A DNA stretch of 64,000 bases from Sphingomonas sp. (GTDB lineage: Bacteria > Pseudomonadota > Alphaproteobacteria > Sphingomonadales > Sphingomonadaceae). A program made the translations under genes and the position numbers. The notes beneath the pieces are model-generated. The model saw nothing but the letters and a program-made list of their open reading frames with translations, was not told the origin of the DNA and did no database searches. The stretch spans positions 1 to 64,000 of the forward strand of contig NZ_JAPKNM010000071.1 in NCBI RefSeq assembly GCF_026460985.1, in the 5' to 3' direction. How positions within the stretch are numbered: the first letter of the stretch is position 1; each line of letters opens with the position of its first letter. Shown in pieces: positions 38,905 through 49,440 of this stretch.

Positions 38905-40327
38905 TCTGGCCTCCCGCACCGCCCTGCGTACCACTCTTCGCAGCGCCATTGGCGCCCTGGCGCTGGCCGGATCTCTGGCTACGCTGGCCGGTGCTGCCCG
39001 AGGCGAGCTGGCCGGTGATCACCTTCATGCCGGGCTTGAGGTCGCCGCCGGTGACCTCGGTGACGGTGCCGTCGGTGTCGCCGGTGGTGACCTGCACCGG
39101 CTGCGGCTGGCCGTCCGTGCCGAGGACATAGACCGTCTGCTGCGCGCCGCGGCTCAGCGTCGCCGATTTCTCCGTGGTGCTGGCGCCCCCGCGACGCCGG
39201 GGGACGAGCGCGCCGGCGATCCCGCCACCCTGGCCGCCGCTCGCGCTTTGGCTGCCGGCGGCGGTGGGGCGGAAGCGCAAAGCGGCGTTGGGGACGAGCA
39301 GAACGTCGGGCTTGGCCCTGGTTATGATTTCCGCGGTCGCGGTCATGCCGGGGCGCAGCTGCTGGTCGGCATTGGCGACGCTGAGCGTCGCGGCATAGGA
39401 AACGACCGTCGTGCTCGTGCTGCTGGTCGTGGTCGAGCTGGTCGTCGATTGCGCCGAGAGGTTCGAGCCGAGATCGACGCGGGTGATCGTCGCGGGGAAG
39501 GTCTTTCCCGGGAAGGCGTCGACCGTGAAGCTCGCGAGCTGGCCCTGCTTGACCGAGCCGACATCGGCCTCGTCGATCGCGACCTGGAGCTGCATCGCGG
39601 AGAGATCCTCGGCGATCACGAACAAGGTGGGCGTGCTGAACGAGGCGGCGACGGTCTGGCCGGCATCGATCTGTCGGGCGAGCACGACGCCGTTCACGGG
39701 CGAGCGGATCACCGCCTTGAAGCGCTGCGTCCTGTTCGACGACAGGTCCGCGCGCGCGGAGACGACGTTCGCCTCGGCGACCTTGAGCGCGGCCACGGCG
39801 CGCGCGGCGGTGGCCCGCGCCTGCTCCATCTCGACCTTGGCCGGGACGCGCCCGCCCGAGAGCCGGCTGACCTCCTCGAGCCGGGCGAGTTGCGCGCGCG
39901 ATTCGGCGACGGTCGCCTGCGCCTGCGCCACCTGCGCCTGGTTGGCATTGAGCGACGCCTCGCTCTGCGCGATCGAATCGTCGAGCCGCGACGTGTCGAG
40001 CACCGCGAGCGGCTGGCCCTTCACGACGCGGTCGTTGACGTCGACGGTGACGGTCTCGACCAGGCCCGAAAGCTCGGAGCCGACCTGGACCTGGTTGGTG
40101 GGCGCGAGCTTGCCGGTGGCGGAGACGGTGACGGTCAGGTTGCCACGCGCCGCCTCCTCGGTCGAATATTGCGTGGCGGTCGCGCCGCCGAACAGGAAGC
40201 GCGAGAGCAGGAATACCGCGAGCAGCACCACCGCGCCGACGACGATCCACTTGAGCCAGCGCCGCCACCACGGCCGTGCAGGCGTGCCGAGGAACTCGTC
40301 GAGATTCTTGTTGGGATCAGTTGCCAT
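38891..40327 (-). CDS. MacA/HlyD-type efflux periplasmic adaptor
   Basis: Membrane-fusion protein of 478 residues linking the inner-membrane pump to the outer-membrane channel. A single N-terminal helix (WLKWIVVGAVVLLAVFLLSRF) anchors it. Then come a lipoyl-like half (VTVSATGKLAPTNQVQVGSELSG), a long alpha-hairpin with heptads (ESRAQLARLEEVSR) and the barrel domains. A Ser/Thr-only stretch (STTSSTTTSSTSTT) and a Gly/Gln-rich insertion are unusual low-complexity regions in the C-terminal half, and the tail ends in GGQSGGQ. It overlaps the channel gene by 11 bases and the ATPase by 14. Confidence 0.92.
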   Translation of the reverse strand: MATDPNKNLDEFLGTPARPWWRRWLKWIVVGAVVLLAVFLLSRFLFGGATATQYSTEEAARGNLTVTVSATGKLAPTNQVQVGSELSGLVETVTVDVNDRVVKGQPLAVLDTSRLDDSIAQSEASLNANQAQVAQAQATVAESRAQLARLEEVSRLSGGRVPAKVEMEQARATAARAVAALKVAEANVVSARADLSSNRTQRFKAVIRSPVNGVVLARQIDAGQTVAASFSTPTLFVIAEDLSAMQLQVAIDEADVGSVKQGQLASFTVDAFPGKTFPATITRVDLGSNLSAQSTTSSTTTSSTSTTVVSYAATLSVANADQQLRPGMTATAEIITRAKPDVLLVPNAALRFRPTAAGSQSASGGQGGGIAGALVPRRRGGASTTEKSATLSRGAQQTVYVLGTDGQPQPVQVTTGDTDGTVTEVTGGDLKPGMKVITGQLASGSTGQRSQRSGQRQGANGAAKSGTQGGAGGQSGGQ

Positions 40328-41807
40328 CCGCGGTGCCGCCTGTGGTCGATGAGGTTCGCGCCGGAGCCTCGGGTGTCACGCTGCTGTCCCAGCCGCCGCC
40401 GAGCGACAGATAGAGCTGGATCAGCGCCGTCGATTGATCGGATTGCGCGCCGACAAGGCCGTTGCGCGCCGAAAGCAGCGCGTTCTGCGCCTGGTTCAGC
40501 GTCGTATAGTCGGTGAGGCCCGAGCGATATTGCATCCGCGCGAGGATCGCCTGGTTGTTCGCGGCCTCGAGCGCGATGCGGAACTCGGCCTCGCGGCGCC
40601 GCGCCGCATCGAGCGCGACGATCGCATTCTCGATATCCTCGAGCGAGGTCAGCACGGTCTGCTTGTACGAAAGGAAGGCGCCGTCCGCGGCGGCCTGGGC
40701 CGAGCGCACCTGGCTGCGGGTGCGCCCAGCGTCGAAGATCGTCTGGGCGATGTTGGCGAACAGCCGCCCGGTGATCACGTCGAAGAGCGAGCTCAGCGCG
40801 CTGCTGCCAGCGTCGATGCTGCCGCCGATCGCCAGCGACGGATAGAGCTGCGCCTCGGCCACGCCGATCCGTGCGGTTGCTGAGGCGAGGTTGCGCTCGG
40901 CGGCGCGGATGTCCGGGCGCTGGCGGAGCGCCTCGGCGGGAATGCCGGTGGCGACCTGCGCGGGGCCGCGCGGGATCGGCTTCACGGCCTCCAGCTCGCT
41001 CTTGAGCGCGCCGGGCGCCTGGCCGGTGAGCACGCCGAGCCGCGAGACGAAGCCGTTGTAATTGGCCTCCAGCGTGGGGATGGTGGCCGCGGTCTGGGCG
41101 CGCTGCGCCCGCGCCTGCTCCTGGTCGAGCGACGAGACGAGCCCCGCCTGGACGCGCCACTCGGCGATCTGGAGATCGTCGTCCTGCAGCACCAGCGCCT
41201 CGCGCGCATTGGCGAGCTGCGCCTGCGCCGCGCGGGCGAGGACATAGTTGCGCGCGGTCTCCGCCTCGATCGAGACCAGCACGGTCGCATAGTCGAAGCC
41301 CGCGGCCTGATAGTCGGCGCGTGCCGACTGGACGCCACGCCGCACGCCGCCGAACAGGTCGACCTGGTAGTTGGCGTCGGCACCGAGCGAGAAGCTGGTG
41401 CTGCCGCCCTGCGAGAAGGAAGTGACGCTGCCGTCGGGAAGCGTGGTGGTGGTCGTGCCGCCGCGCAGCGGCTCGCTGCGCGAGATGCCGCCCGAGGCGC
41501 CGAGGCTCGGGAAGAGCGAAGCGCGCTGCTGGACCAGCGATTCGCGCGCCTGGCGGAGCCGCGTCACGGCCTGGGCGATGTCGAGATTGGCGGCCTGGGC
41601 GCGCTGGACGAGCGAGGCGAGCTGCGGATCGTCGAACTTCTCCCACCAGCGCGTCAGGTCCTCGCGGGCGCGCTGGTCGGCGGGCACCGAAAACTTGTCG
41701 GGAACGCCGAGCTCGGGGGCGGTGCGCGGGCGATAATCGGGGCCCACGGCGCATGCGGAGAGCGGCAGGGCAACGGCGAGCGTCAGGACAAGCGGGCGTC
41801 GGGCCAT
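40317..41807 (-). CDS. NodT-type RND outer-membrane channel lipoprotein
   Basis: Outer-membrane efflux channel of 496 residues, TolC fold. The signal peptide with lipobox (LAVALPLSAC) is followed by the NodT-family opening VGPDYRPRTAPELGVPDKFS. Two OEP repeats with long alpha-hairpins are visible (WWEKFDDPQLASLVQRAQAANLDIAQAV in outline and GIPAEALRQRPDIRAAERNLASA in outline). The C-terminal YRSGLTDYTTLNQAQNALLS is conserved. It is the first gene of the efflux operon and is divergent from acs. The start MARRPLV at 41807 is chosen over a TTG three codons earlier. Confidence 0.9.
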   Translation of the reverse strand: MARRPLVLTLAVALPLSACAVGPDYRPRTAPELGVPDKFSVPADQRAREDLTRWWEKFDDPQLASLVQRAQAANLDIAQAVTRLRQARESLVQQRASLFPSLGASGGISRSEPLRGGTTTTTLPDGSVTSFSQGGSTSFSLGADANYQVDLFGGVRRGVQSARADYQAAGFDYATVLVSIEAETARNYVLARAAQAQLANAREALVLQDDDLQIAEWRVQAGLVSSLDQEQARAQRAQTAATIPTLEANYNGFVSRLGVLTGQAPGALKSELEAVKPIPRGPAQVATGIPAEALRQRPDIRAAERNLASATARIGVAEAQLYPSLAIGGSIDAGSSALSSLFDVITGRLFANIAQTIFDAGRTRSQVRSAQAAADGAFLSYKQTVLTSLEDIENAIVALDAARRREAEFRIALEAANNQAILARMQYRSGLTDYTTLNQAQNALLSARNGLVGAQSDQSTALIQLYLSLGGGWDSSVTPEAPARTSSTTGGTADGN

Positions 41808-41851
41808 AGCCGGCAAGATGGTCCGGGGTACCGATCGGTTCCATCGAAATA

Positions 41852-41870
41852 TTGTCGCAGTTTGTCGCAG
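41852..41870. promoter_or_regulatory. Direct repeat TTGTCGCAG, 10-bp phased
   Basis: Two copies of TTGTCGCAG (41852-41860 and 41862-41870), ten bases apart, lie in the 190-bp divergent gap between the efflux operon and acs, about 45-65 bases upstream of the channel gene. One-turn spacing is typical of response-regulator boxes. No regulator is nearby, so this is only a candidate site. Confidence 0.35.
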
Positions 41871-41997
41871 GGGTCACCCTGAGTGGCGCTCCGATTGGAC
41901 CTGAGGGACATTGCAGGCTTCCCGGGAGCCCGGGTTGCGCCGAGTGTGCTTGCAATCTCCGGCGCCCACCATAAACGCCTCGGGCAAGGAGATCCCG

Positions 41998-43935
<1,938 letters not shown>

Positions 43936-44006
43936 CGCTCGCCAAGACTTCGCGAATAGGACATCCTCTCACCGATCTGATCCCGGATTGGTGGGGGAGA
44001 AGCAAG

Positions 44007-45155
44007 ATGTCCAACGTGTACGCGAGCATACGGCGTGATTTTGGGACAGACGAGTCGGGGGCAAGGCACTGTGCCGACCGTCTTCTCAAGATTCGTGCAC
44101 GGTTGAGCCCGCTGCGTGAGCGAAAATGCGATGCGACGCTGCTGCTGGCGACATGGAACATCCGCGACTTCGACTCGAACAAGTTCGGATACGGACCGCG
44201 ACGCAAGGAGAGCTTCTACTACATCGCCGAGATGATCTCGTGCTTCGATCTGGTCGCGGTGCAGGAGATCAATCGCGATCTGCGTCCATGGGAAAAGGTG
44301 ATGGCGATCCTAGGCCGCGAATGGGATTATATCGCGACGGACACTACCGAGGGATCGGGCGGCAATGGCGAACGCATGGTGTTCGTCTACAACAAGGAGA
44401 AGGTCTGGTTCCGCAAGATCGCGGGCGAGATCGTGCTGCCCGAAGGCCAGCAGATCGTGGCCAAGAGCAAGAAGAAGCGGACGGACGAGGGCGACCCTGA
44501 CGAGGTCGAGGAAAAGCAGTTGCAGTTCGCACGCAGCCCCTTCCTGGTGGCTTTCCAGTCGGGCTGGTTCCGTTTCAGCCTGTGCACCGCGCATCTTTAT
44601 TACGGCGCAGCGTCGGGGCCGGCGCTGGAGCGGCGCATCGCGGAGATCCAGAAGCTCGTCGAGTTCTTTGCCGAGAGGCAGGACGATGCCAGCAAGCAGG
44701 AGAAGGATCGTCACGGCGTCGTCGAGAACTACATCATCCTCGGCGATTTCAATGTCGTCAGCCCGGAGCACAAGACCATGGCGGCGCTGAAATCGAACGG
44801 GTTCGAGGTTCCGGACGCAATCGACGGCGACAAGGTCCGCCAGCTGGGCGATCATTTCTACGACCAGATCGCGGTGCGGGTGAACGACGCGCGTTTCAAG
44901 GTGCTCGGCGGCGGGATCCTGCACATGTACGAGGATGTCTTCACCGACGACGACCTTGCGCTCTATGCGGACGTGATCCCCGCGGTCGATCCCGAGAAGG
45001 ACACGGCGTTCAAGGCGAATACGCCCGAGGGCATCTATCGCAAATGGCGGACCTGGCAGATGTCCGACCATCACCCGCTCTGGATCGAGGTCGCGACGGA
45101 TTATTCCGACCATTATCTGTCGGAGATCGTCGGGGAGCCGGTGCCGACGCCCTGA
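44007..45155 (+). CDS. Endonuclease/exonuclease/phosphatase (DNase I fold) family protein
   Basis: Protein of 382 residues without a signal peptide or membrane helix. The EEP catalytic blocks are present: ATWNIRDFDSNKF, LVAVQEINRDL (metal-binding Glu), IILGDFNVVSPEH (Asp/Asn) and MSDHHPLWIEV (Asp-His). Between the second and third blocks lies an insertion with a basic run (KSKKKRTDEGDPDEVEEKQ) not seen in small EEP enzymes. The catalytic residues look complete, so it is probably an active phosphodiesterase or nuclease, but whether it acts on nucleic acid or lipid head groups cannot be read. It stands alone between acs and a transporter. GGGGGAGAAG precedes the start. Confidence 0.82.
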   Translation: MSNVYASIRRDFGTDESGARHCADRLLKIRARLSPLRERKCDATLLLATWNIRDFDSNKFGYGPRRKESFYYIAEMISCFDLVAVQEINRDLRPWEKVMAILGREWDYIATDTTEGSGGNGERMVFVYNKEKVWFRKIAGEIVLPEGQQIVAKSKKKRTDEGDPDEVEEKQLQFARSPFLVAFQSGWFRFSLCTAHLYYGAASGPALERRIAEIQKLVEFFAERQDDASKQEKDRHGVVENYIILGDFNVVSPEHKTMAALKSNGFEVPDAIDGDKVRQLGDHFYDQIAVRVNDARFKVLGGGILHMYEDVFTDDDLALYADVIPAVDPEKDTAFKANTPEGIYRKWRTWQMSDHHPLWIEVATDYSDHYLSEIVGEPVPTP

Positions 45156-45214
45156 TCGACCGGGTTGACGGCTGGGCGCAGGCGGCGACCCGAGCGGCCG
45201 CCGCCTGCGCCGGT

Positions 45215-46804
45215 TCAGCGGAGCTCGCCCGCCGTGCGCGTTCCCGGCGCCGCGGGTTCGGCGAGCTGCTTCTCGCCCGCCAGTCCATGGCCGGTCTCGT
45301 CCGTGCCGATCGTGTCGAGGTGCATCAGTCTGGCGATCAGCCAGCTCACCGGGATCGCGACCAGGCCGATCGCGACGGTGGCCCAGCCGATCCAGTTGTA
45401 GACGTCGAGCACCTGATCGGGATTGGCGCCCTCGGTCGCCTTGGCGATCTGCGCGGCGAGGAAGTTGCCCGCGGCCGTGCCGAGGAACCAGGTTCCCATC
45501 ATCAGCCCGACCATCGAGCGGACCGACAGGCGCGTCATGCTGGAGAGGCCGACCGGCGAGAAGCACAGTTCGGCGGTCGAATGGAACAAATAGAGCAGGA
45601 TGATGAAAGCCATCGGCGTGAGCGCATCGCCTCGGCCCGCGCCCCAGACGAGCACGATGAAGCCGAGCCCGACCTGCACCAGCCCGAGCGCGAACTTGAG
45701 CGGCGCGTTGGGCTCGAGCCCGCGCTTGCCGAGCCAGACCCAGAGCATGCCGAACAGCGGCGCGAGGGTGATGATCCAGAAGCTGTTGACCGACTGGAAC
45801 CAGGAGGCCGGCATTTCCCAGCCGAAGAGGTGCCGGTCGACACGCTCGTCGGTGAACACGTTGAGCGACGAGCCGGTCTGCTCGAACAGCGCCCAGAAGA
45901 GCGGGGAGAGCAGGATCAGGTAGAGCGCGGCGAGGACGCGGTTGCGTTCGACCTTGGGCAGGGTGAACAGCGAACGGTAGAAGATGTAGAGGAAGGTGAT
46001 CCCGAAGCAGCCGAGCAGCAGCGTGCCGACGAGGCCCTCGTCGCGGATCAGCCACCAGGCGAGGAGCACGCCGCCGAACGAGGCGAGGTAGATCAGCCAT
46101 TCGCGCGACATGCCGATCGCGGTGCGCTGGACGAGGAGCGCGGGATCGACGGGTTCGCCGGCGCCGTGCAGTTCGCGGCGGAACAGCACGAAGACGATCA
46201 GGCCCAGCAGCATGCCGATGCCGGCGGCGCCGAAACCGTACGACCAGCCGATGCGCTCGCCGAGATAGCCGATGATGAGCGGGCCCACGAACGCGCCCAG
46301 GTTGATCCCCATATAGAAGATCGAGAAGGCACCGTCGCGGCGGATGTCGTCGCGGCGATAGAGCTGGCCGACCAGCACCGATATGTTCGCCTTCAGGAAG
46401 CCCGTGCCGACGATGATGAAGGCGAGGCCCAGATAGAAGCCGTTGAGGTGCCAGTCCTGTGCCCCTTGCGGCCCCTCGACGAGCGCGATCAGCAGATGGC
46501 CGATCGCGATGAAGATGCCGCCGGCGAGCACGGCCTTGCGCGCGCCCAGAAATCGGTCGGCGAGATAGCCGCCGATCACCGGCGTGATGTACACCATCGA
46601 GGTGTAGGCGCCGTAGACGGCGTAGGCGGGATCCTTGGCGAAGAGGAAGTGCTTGGTCAGGTAGAAGACCAGGATGGCGCGCATGCCGTAGAAGGAGAAG
46701 CGCTCCCACATCTCGGCGAAGAACAGCATGAAGAGGCCGCGCGGATGGCCGAGAAATGTCTTTGCCGTTGCGGGTACGCCCCCGCCTGCAGCTGTGGTCG
46801 CCAT
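45215..46804 (-). CDS. POT/PTR family proton-dependent oligopeptide transporter
   Basis: Inner-membrane importer of di- and tripeptides, 529 residues with about 14 hydrophobic helices. The POT signature EMWERFSFYGMRAILVFYL (ExxERF, residues about 31-49) and FYMGINLGAFVGPLIIGYL in helix 5 are conserved. GLSSMTRLSVRSMVGLMMGTWFL marks helix 10. The C-terminus is longer than the E. coli relatives and Ala/Glu-rich. It is divergent from the nitroreductase gene and convergent with the EEP gene 59 bp away. Confidence 0.92.
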   Translation of the reverse strand: MATTAAGGGVPATAKTFLGHPRGLFMLFFAEMWERFSFYGMRAILVFYLTKHFLFAKDPAYAVYGAYTSMVYITPVIGGYLADRFLGARKAVLAGGIFIAIGHLLIALVEGPQGAQDWHLNGFYLGLAFIIVGTGFLKANISVLVGQLYRRDDIRRDGAFSIFYMGINLGAFVGPLIIGYLGERIGWSYGFGAAGIGMLLGLIVFVLFRRELHGAGEPVDPALLVQRTAIGMSREWLIYLASFGGVLLAWWLIRDEGLVGTLLLGCFGITFLYIFYRSLFTLPKVERNRVLAALYLILLSPLFWALFEQTGSSLNVFTDERVDRHLFGWEMPASWFQSVNSFWIITLAPLFGMLWVWLGKRGLEPNAPLKFALGLVQVGLGFIVLVWGAGRGDALTPMAFIILLYLFHSTAELCFSPVGLSSMTRLSVRSMVGLMMGTWFLGTAAGNFLAAQIAKATEGANPDQVLDVYNWIGWATVAIGLVAIPVSWLIARLMHLDTIGTDETGHGLAGEKQLAEPAAPGTRTAGELR

Positions 46805-46990
46805 GCGCCCGAGAGTCCTTTTTGAAATTTCCGTGTGCCCGCAAGGGGAAATGCCGCGCAGAGTAGCGGCGAATCATCGGCTGTGAAGCCCGGTTGTTGC
46901 GGACGATACCAACTGGCGGTCATGGGTGCGGCGCAACTTCGATCGCTGCCGACGATCTCGCTATTTGCGGGGGCGGGAGCGGCACCCTAG

Positions 46991-47608
46991 ATGCGCGCCA
47001 TGTTCAACGACCGCTCGACTCCGCTCTCGCTCCTCAAGACCCGCCGCTCGGGCAAGCCGCGCGACATGGTGGCGCCGGGCCCCGATCCGGCGCAACTGCG
47101 CGAGATGATCGCGATCGCCGCGCGGACGCCCGATCACGGCAAGCTCGCGCCGTGGCGCTTCGTGATCGTGCCCGACGAGGCCCGGCTCGCGCTGGCGGAC
47201 AGGCTCGTCGAGATCCAGCGCGCGGAGAAGCCCGACTGCAACGTGCGCGACGAGGAGGCGACGGTGCAGTTCGTGATGCAGGCGCCGGCGTTGGTGGTGG
47301 TGCTCTCGGCGCCGGCGATCGGGCACAAGATCCCGGAATGGGAACAGCAACTGTCGGCGGGGGCAGCGTGCATGAACCTGCTCCATGCGGCGCACGCCAT
47401 GGGGTTCGTCGGCGGCTGGCTGACCGGCTGGGCGGCCTATTCGGACGCGGTGCGCGACCTGTTCGGCGAAGCGCCGCAGCGGATCGCGGGGTTCGTCTTC
47501 ATCGGTACGCCGGCGCGCGAGCTCGACGAGCGGCCGCGCGGCGAACTGTCCGAAATCGTACATGCGTGGAATCCCGGTACTGGACCCGGGCGCCAATTGG
47601 TGTATTAA
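46991..47608 (+). CDS. Nitroreductase family protein
   Basis: FMN-binding NAD(P)H-dependent reductase of 205 residues. LLKTRRSGKPRDMVAPGP and IAARTPDHGKLAPWRFVIV form the flavin-binding N-terminus of the YdjA-like subgroup. LSAGAACMNLLHAAHAMGFVGGWLTG is the conserved core helix, and FVFIGTPARELDERPR the C-terminal strand. It probably reduces nitro or quinone compounds; the substrate is unknown. It is followed after six bases by a GntR regulator in the same direction, so the two likely form an operon with autoregulation. GGGAG lies ten bases upstream of the start; an ATG three codons later is possible. Confidence 0.88.
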   Translation: MRAMFNDRSTPLSLLKTRRSGKPRDMVAPGPDPAQLREMIAIAARTPDHGKLAPWRFVIVPDEARLALADRLVEIQRAEKPDCNVRDEEATVQFVMQAPALVVVLSAPAIGHKIPEWEQQLSAGAACMNLLHAAHAMGFVGGWLTGWAAYSDAVRDLFGEAPQRIAGFVFIGTPARELDERPRGELSEIVHAWNPGTGPGRQLVY

Positions 47609-47614
47609 GTCAGC

Positions 47615-47971
47615 ATGACAGCGCTCGAGCACGAAGACTCACCGGTTTACCTCAAGCTGCGCGCCACCATCGCCGCGGCGATCCTGCGCGGCGAATATCG
47701 CGCGGGGGACCAGCTTCCCTCGGTGCGGGCGCTGGCCGCCGAGCACGGCGCCAACCCGCTCACCGTGGCCAAGGCCTATCAGAGCTTCCAGGACGACGGC
47801 TATGTCGAGGTCCGCCGCGGCGTCGGCATGTTCGTGCTGCCCGGCGCGGTCGAGCGGCTGCGCGTTGCCGAGCGCGAGCGCTTCCTGACCGGCCACTGGC
47901 CGCGCGTGCGCGAGCATATCGCGCTGCTCGGGCTCGATGTGCGCGAGCTGCTGGACAGCGAGCTGGCCTGA
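47615..47971 (+). CDS. GntR-family regulator, YtrA-like short form
   Basis: Transcription factor of 118 residues. The N-terminal winged helix is PVYLKLRATIAAAILRGEYRAGDQLPSVRALAAEHG and NPLTVAKAYQSFQDDGYVEVRRGVGMFV. Only about 45 residues follow, too few for a FadR- or HutC-type ligand domain, which puts it in the YtrA group. YtrA regulators often control membrane transporters or enzymes in their own operon. The partner gene here is the nitroreductase, six bases upstream. The C-terminus ends as in other family members, so it is not truncated. Confidence 0.86.
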   Translation: MTALEHEDSPVYLKLRATIAAAILRGEYRAGDQLPSVRALAAEHGANPLTVAKAYQSFQDDGYVEVRRGVGMFVLPGAVERLRVAERERFLTGHWPRVREHIALLGLDVRELLDSELA

Positions 47972-47994
47972 GGCACTTCTAGTTCGTCATCCCC

Positions 47995-48091
47995 GCGAAA
48001 GCGGAGACCCATCTCCCGCCCCATCCATCAACGCGCCGGCGCCTTCTGTTGCGCCGGCACGAGATGGGCCCCCGCTTTCGCGGGGATGACG
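47995..48091. repeat. Palindromic repeat of the GTCATCCCCGCGAAAGC family
   Basis: 97-bp element in the convergent gap between the GntR gene and the aminotransferase. Ends CGTCATCCCCGCGAAAGCGG and complement with CCCATCTC / GAGATGGG inside; the centre contains its own small hairpin GCGCCGGCG / GCGCCGGC. Same family as 19363, 21994 and 31684. Confidence 0.9.
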
Positions 48092-48102
48092 GTTGTGGTG
48101 GG

Positions 48103-49311
48103 TCAACCCGCCTTCACGCTCGGCGTGTTGACCCCCATCGACTGCAGGTACTTCCGCACGTTGCGCGCCGCCTGGCGCAGGCGCTGCTCGTTCTCGACCA
48201 TCGCGATGCGGACGAAACCCTCGCCATTCTCGCCGTAGCCGACGCCGGGCGCGACCGCGACCTTGGCATGGCTGAGCAACTGCTTCGAGAATTCGAGGCT
48301 GCCGAGATGCGCCAGCGCCGGGGGCAGCGGCGCCCAGGCGAACATCGATGCGCGGGGGCTCGGGATGTCCCAGCCGGCGCGGCCGAAGCTCTCGACCAGC
48401 ACGTCGCGGCGCTTGTGGTAGAGTTGGCGGTTCTTCTCGACGATGTCCTGCGGGCCGTTGAGCGCCGCGCAGGCGGCCGCCTGGACGGGCGTGAAGGCAC
48501 CGTAGTCGAGATAGGACTTCACCCGCGTCATCGCCGCGATCAGCTGCTTGTTGCCCACCGCGAAGCCGATCCGCCAGCCCGCCATCGAATAGGTCTTGCT
48601 GAGCGAAGTGAACTCGATCGCGACGTCCTTGGCGCCCTTGACCTGGAGGATCGAGACGGTCGGGTTGCCGTCATAATAGAGCTCGGAATAAGCGAGGTCG
48701 GAGATGATCCAGACCTTGTTCTCGCGCGCCCAGGCGACGAGCCGCTCGTAAAAGGCGAGGTCGACGGTCTCGGCGGTCGGGTTCGACGGATAGTTGACCA
48801 CGAGGATCGACGGCCGCGGCACGGTGAAGTTCATCGCGCGCTCGAGGCTCTCGAAATAATGCTCGTCGGGCGTGGTCGGCACCGCGCGGATCGTCGCCCC
48901 GGCGATGATGAAGCCGAAGGTATGGATCGGATAGCTCGGATTGGGCGCGAGGATGACGTCGCCCGGCGCGGTGATCGCGGTGGCGAGGCTGGCCAGGCCT
49001 TCCTTCGAACCCATGGTCACGACCACTTCGGTCTCGGGATCGACCTCGACGCCGAAGCGGCGGCCATAATAGTTCGCCTGGGCGCGGCGCAGGCCGGGGA
49101 TGCCCTTGGACTGCGAATAGCCGTGCGCGTCGGGCTTGCGGGCGACCTCGCAGAGCTTCTCGATCACGTGGTCGGGCGGCGGCAGGTCGGGATTGCCCAT
49201 GCCGAGATCGATGATGTCCTCGCCCGCCGCACGCGCCGCTGCCCGCATGCCGTTGACCTCGGCGATGACATAGGGCGGCAGCCGCTTGATGCGGTAGAAC
49301 TCTTCGGACAT
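48103..49311 (-). CDS. AlaC-type PLP aminotransferase (LL-diaminopimelate aminotransferase-like)
   Basis: Class I/II aminotransferase of 402 residues. The substrate loop DIIDLGMGNPDLPPP and GYSQSKGIPGLRRAQANYYG begin the fold, and VVNYPSNPTAETV contains the conserved Asn-Pro. The PLP lysine is Lys239 in FTSLSKTYSMAGWRIGF. The overall sequence is closest to glutamate-pyruvate aminotransferase AlaC, so alanine synthesis is the likely main role; a dapL-like role is an alternative. The start MSEEFYRIKRLPPYV has GAGAAGTGGA upstream. It is divergent from phaC. Confidence 0.9.
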   Translation of the reverse strand: MSEEFYRIKRLPPYVIAEVNGMRAAARAAGEDIIDLGMGNPDLPPPDHVIEKLCEVARKPDAHGYSQSKGIPGLRRAQANYYGRRFGVEVDPETEVVVTMGSKEGLASLATAITAPGDVILAPNPSYPIHTFGFIIAGATIRAVPTTPDEHYFESLERAMNFTVPRPSILVVNYPSNPTAETVDLAFYERLVAWARENKVWIISDLAYSELYYDGNPTVSILQVKGAKDVAIEFTSLSKTYSMAGWRIGFAVGNKQLIAAMTRVKSYLDYGAFTPVQAAACAALNGPQDIVEKNRQLYHKRRDVLVESFGRAGWDIPSPRASMFAWAPLPPALAHLGSLEFSKQLLSHAKVAVAPGVGYGENGEGFVRIAMVENEQRLRQAARNVRKYLQSMGVNTPSVKAG

Positions 49312-49440
49312 TTCCACTTCTCGCTTGTGTGTTGGAGGCGGCACCACATGTGCCGTTTGCTTGTTCTAGGGCATAAGCGCGCTCGCGGAAACGGCGAGTT
49401 GCATCTAGTACGTCGAAGCGTTCGCTGGAGAGGATCCTGG

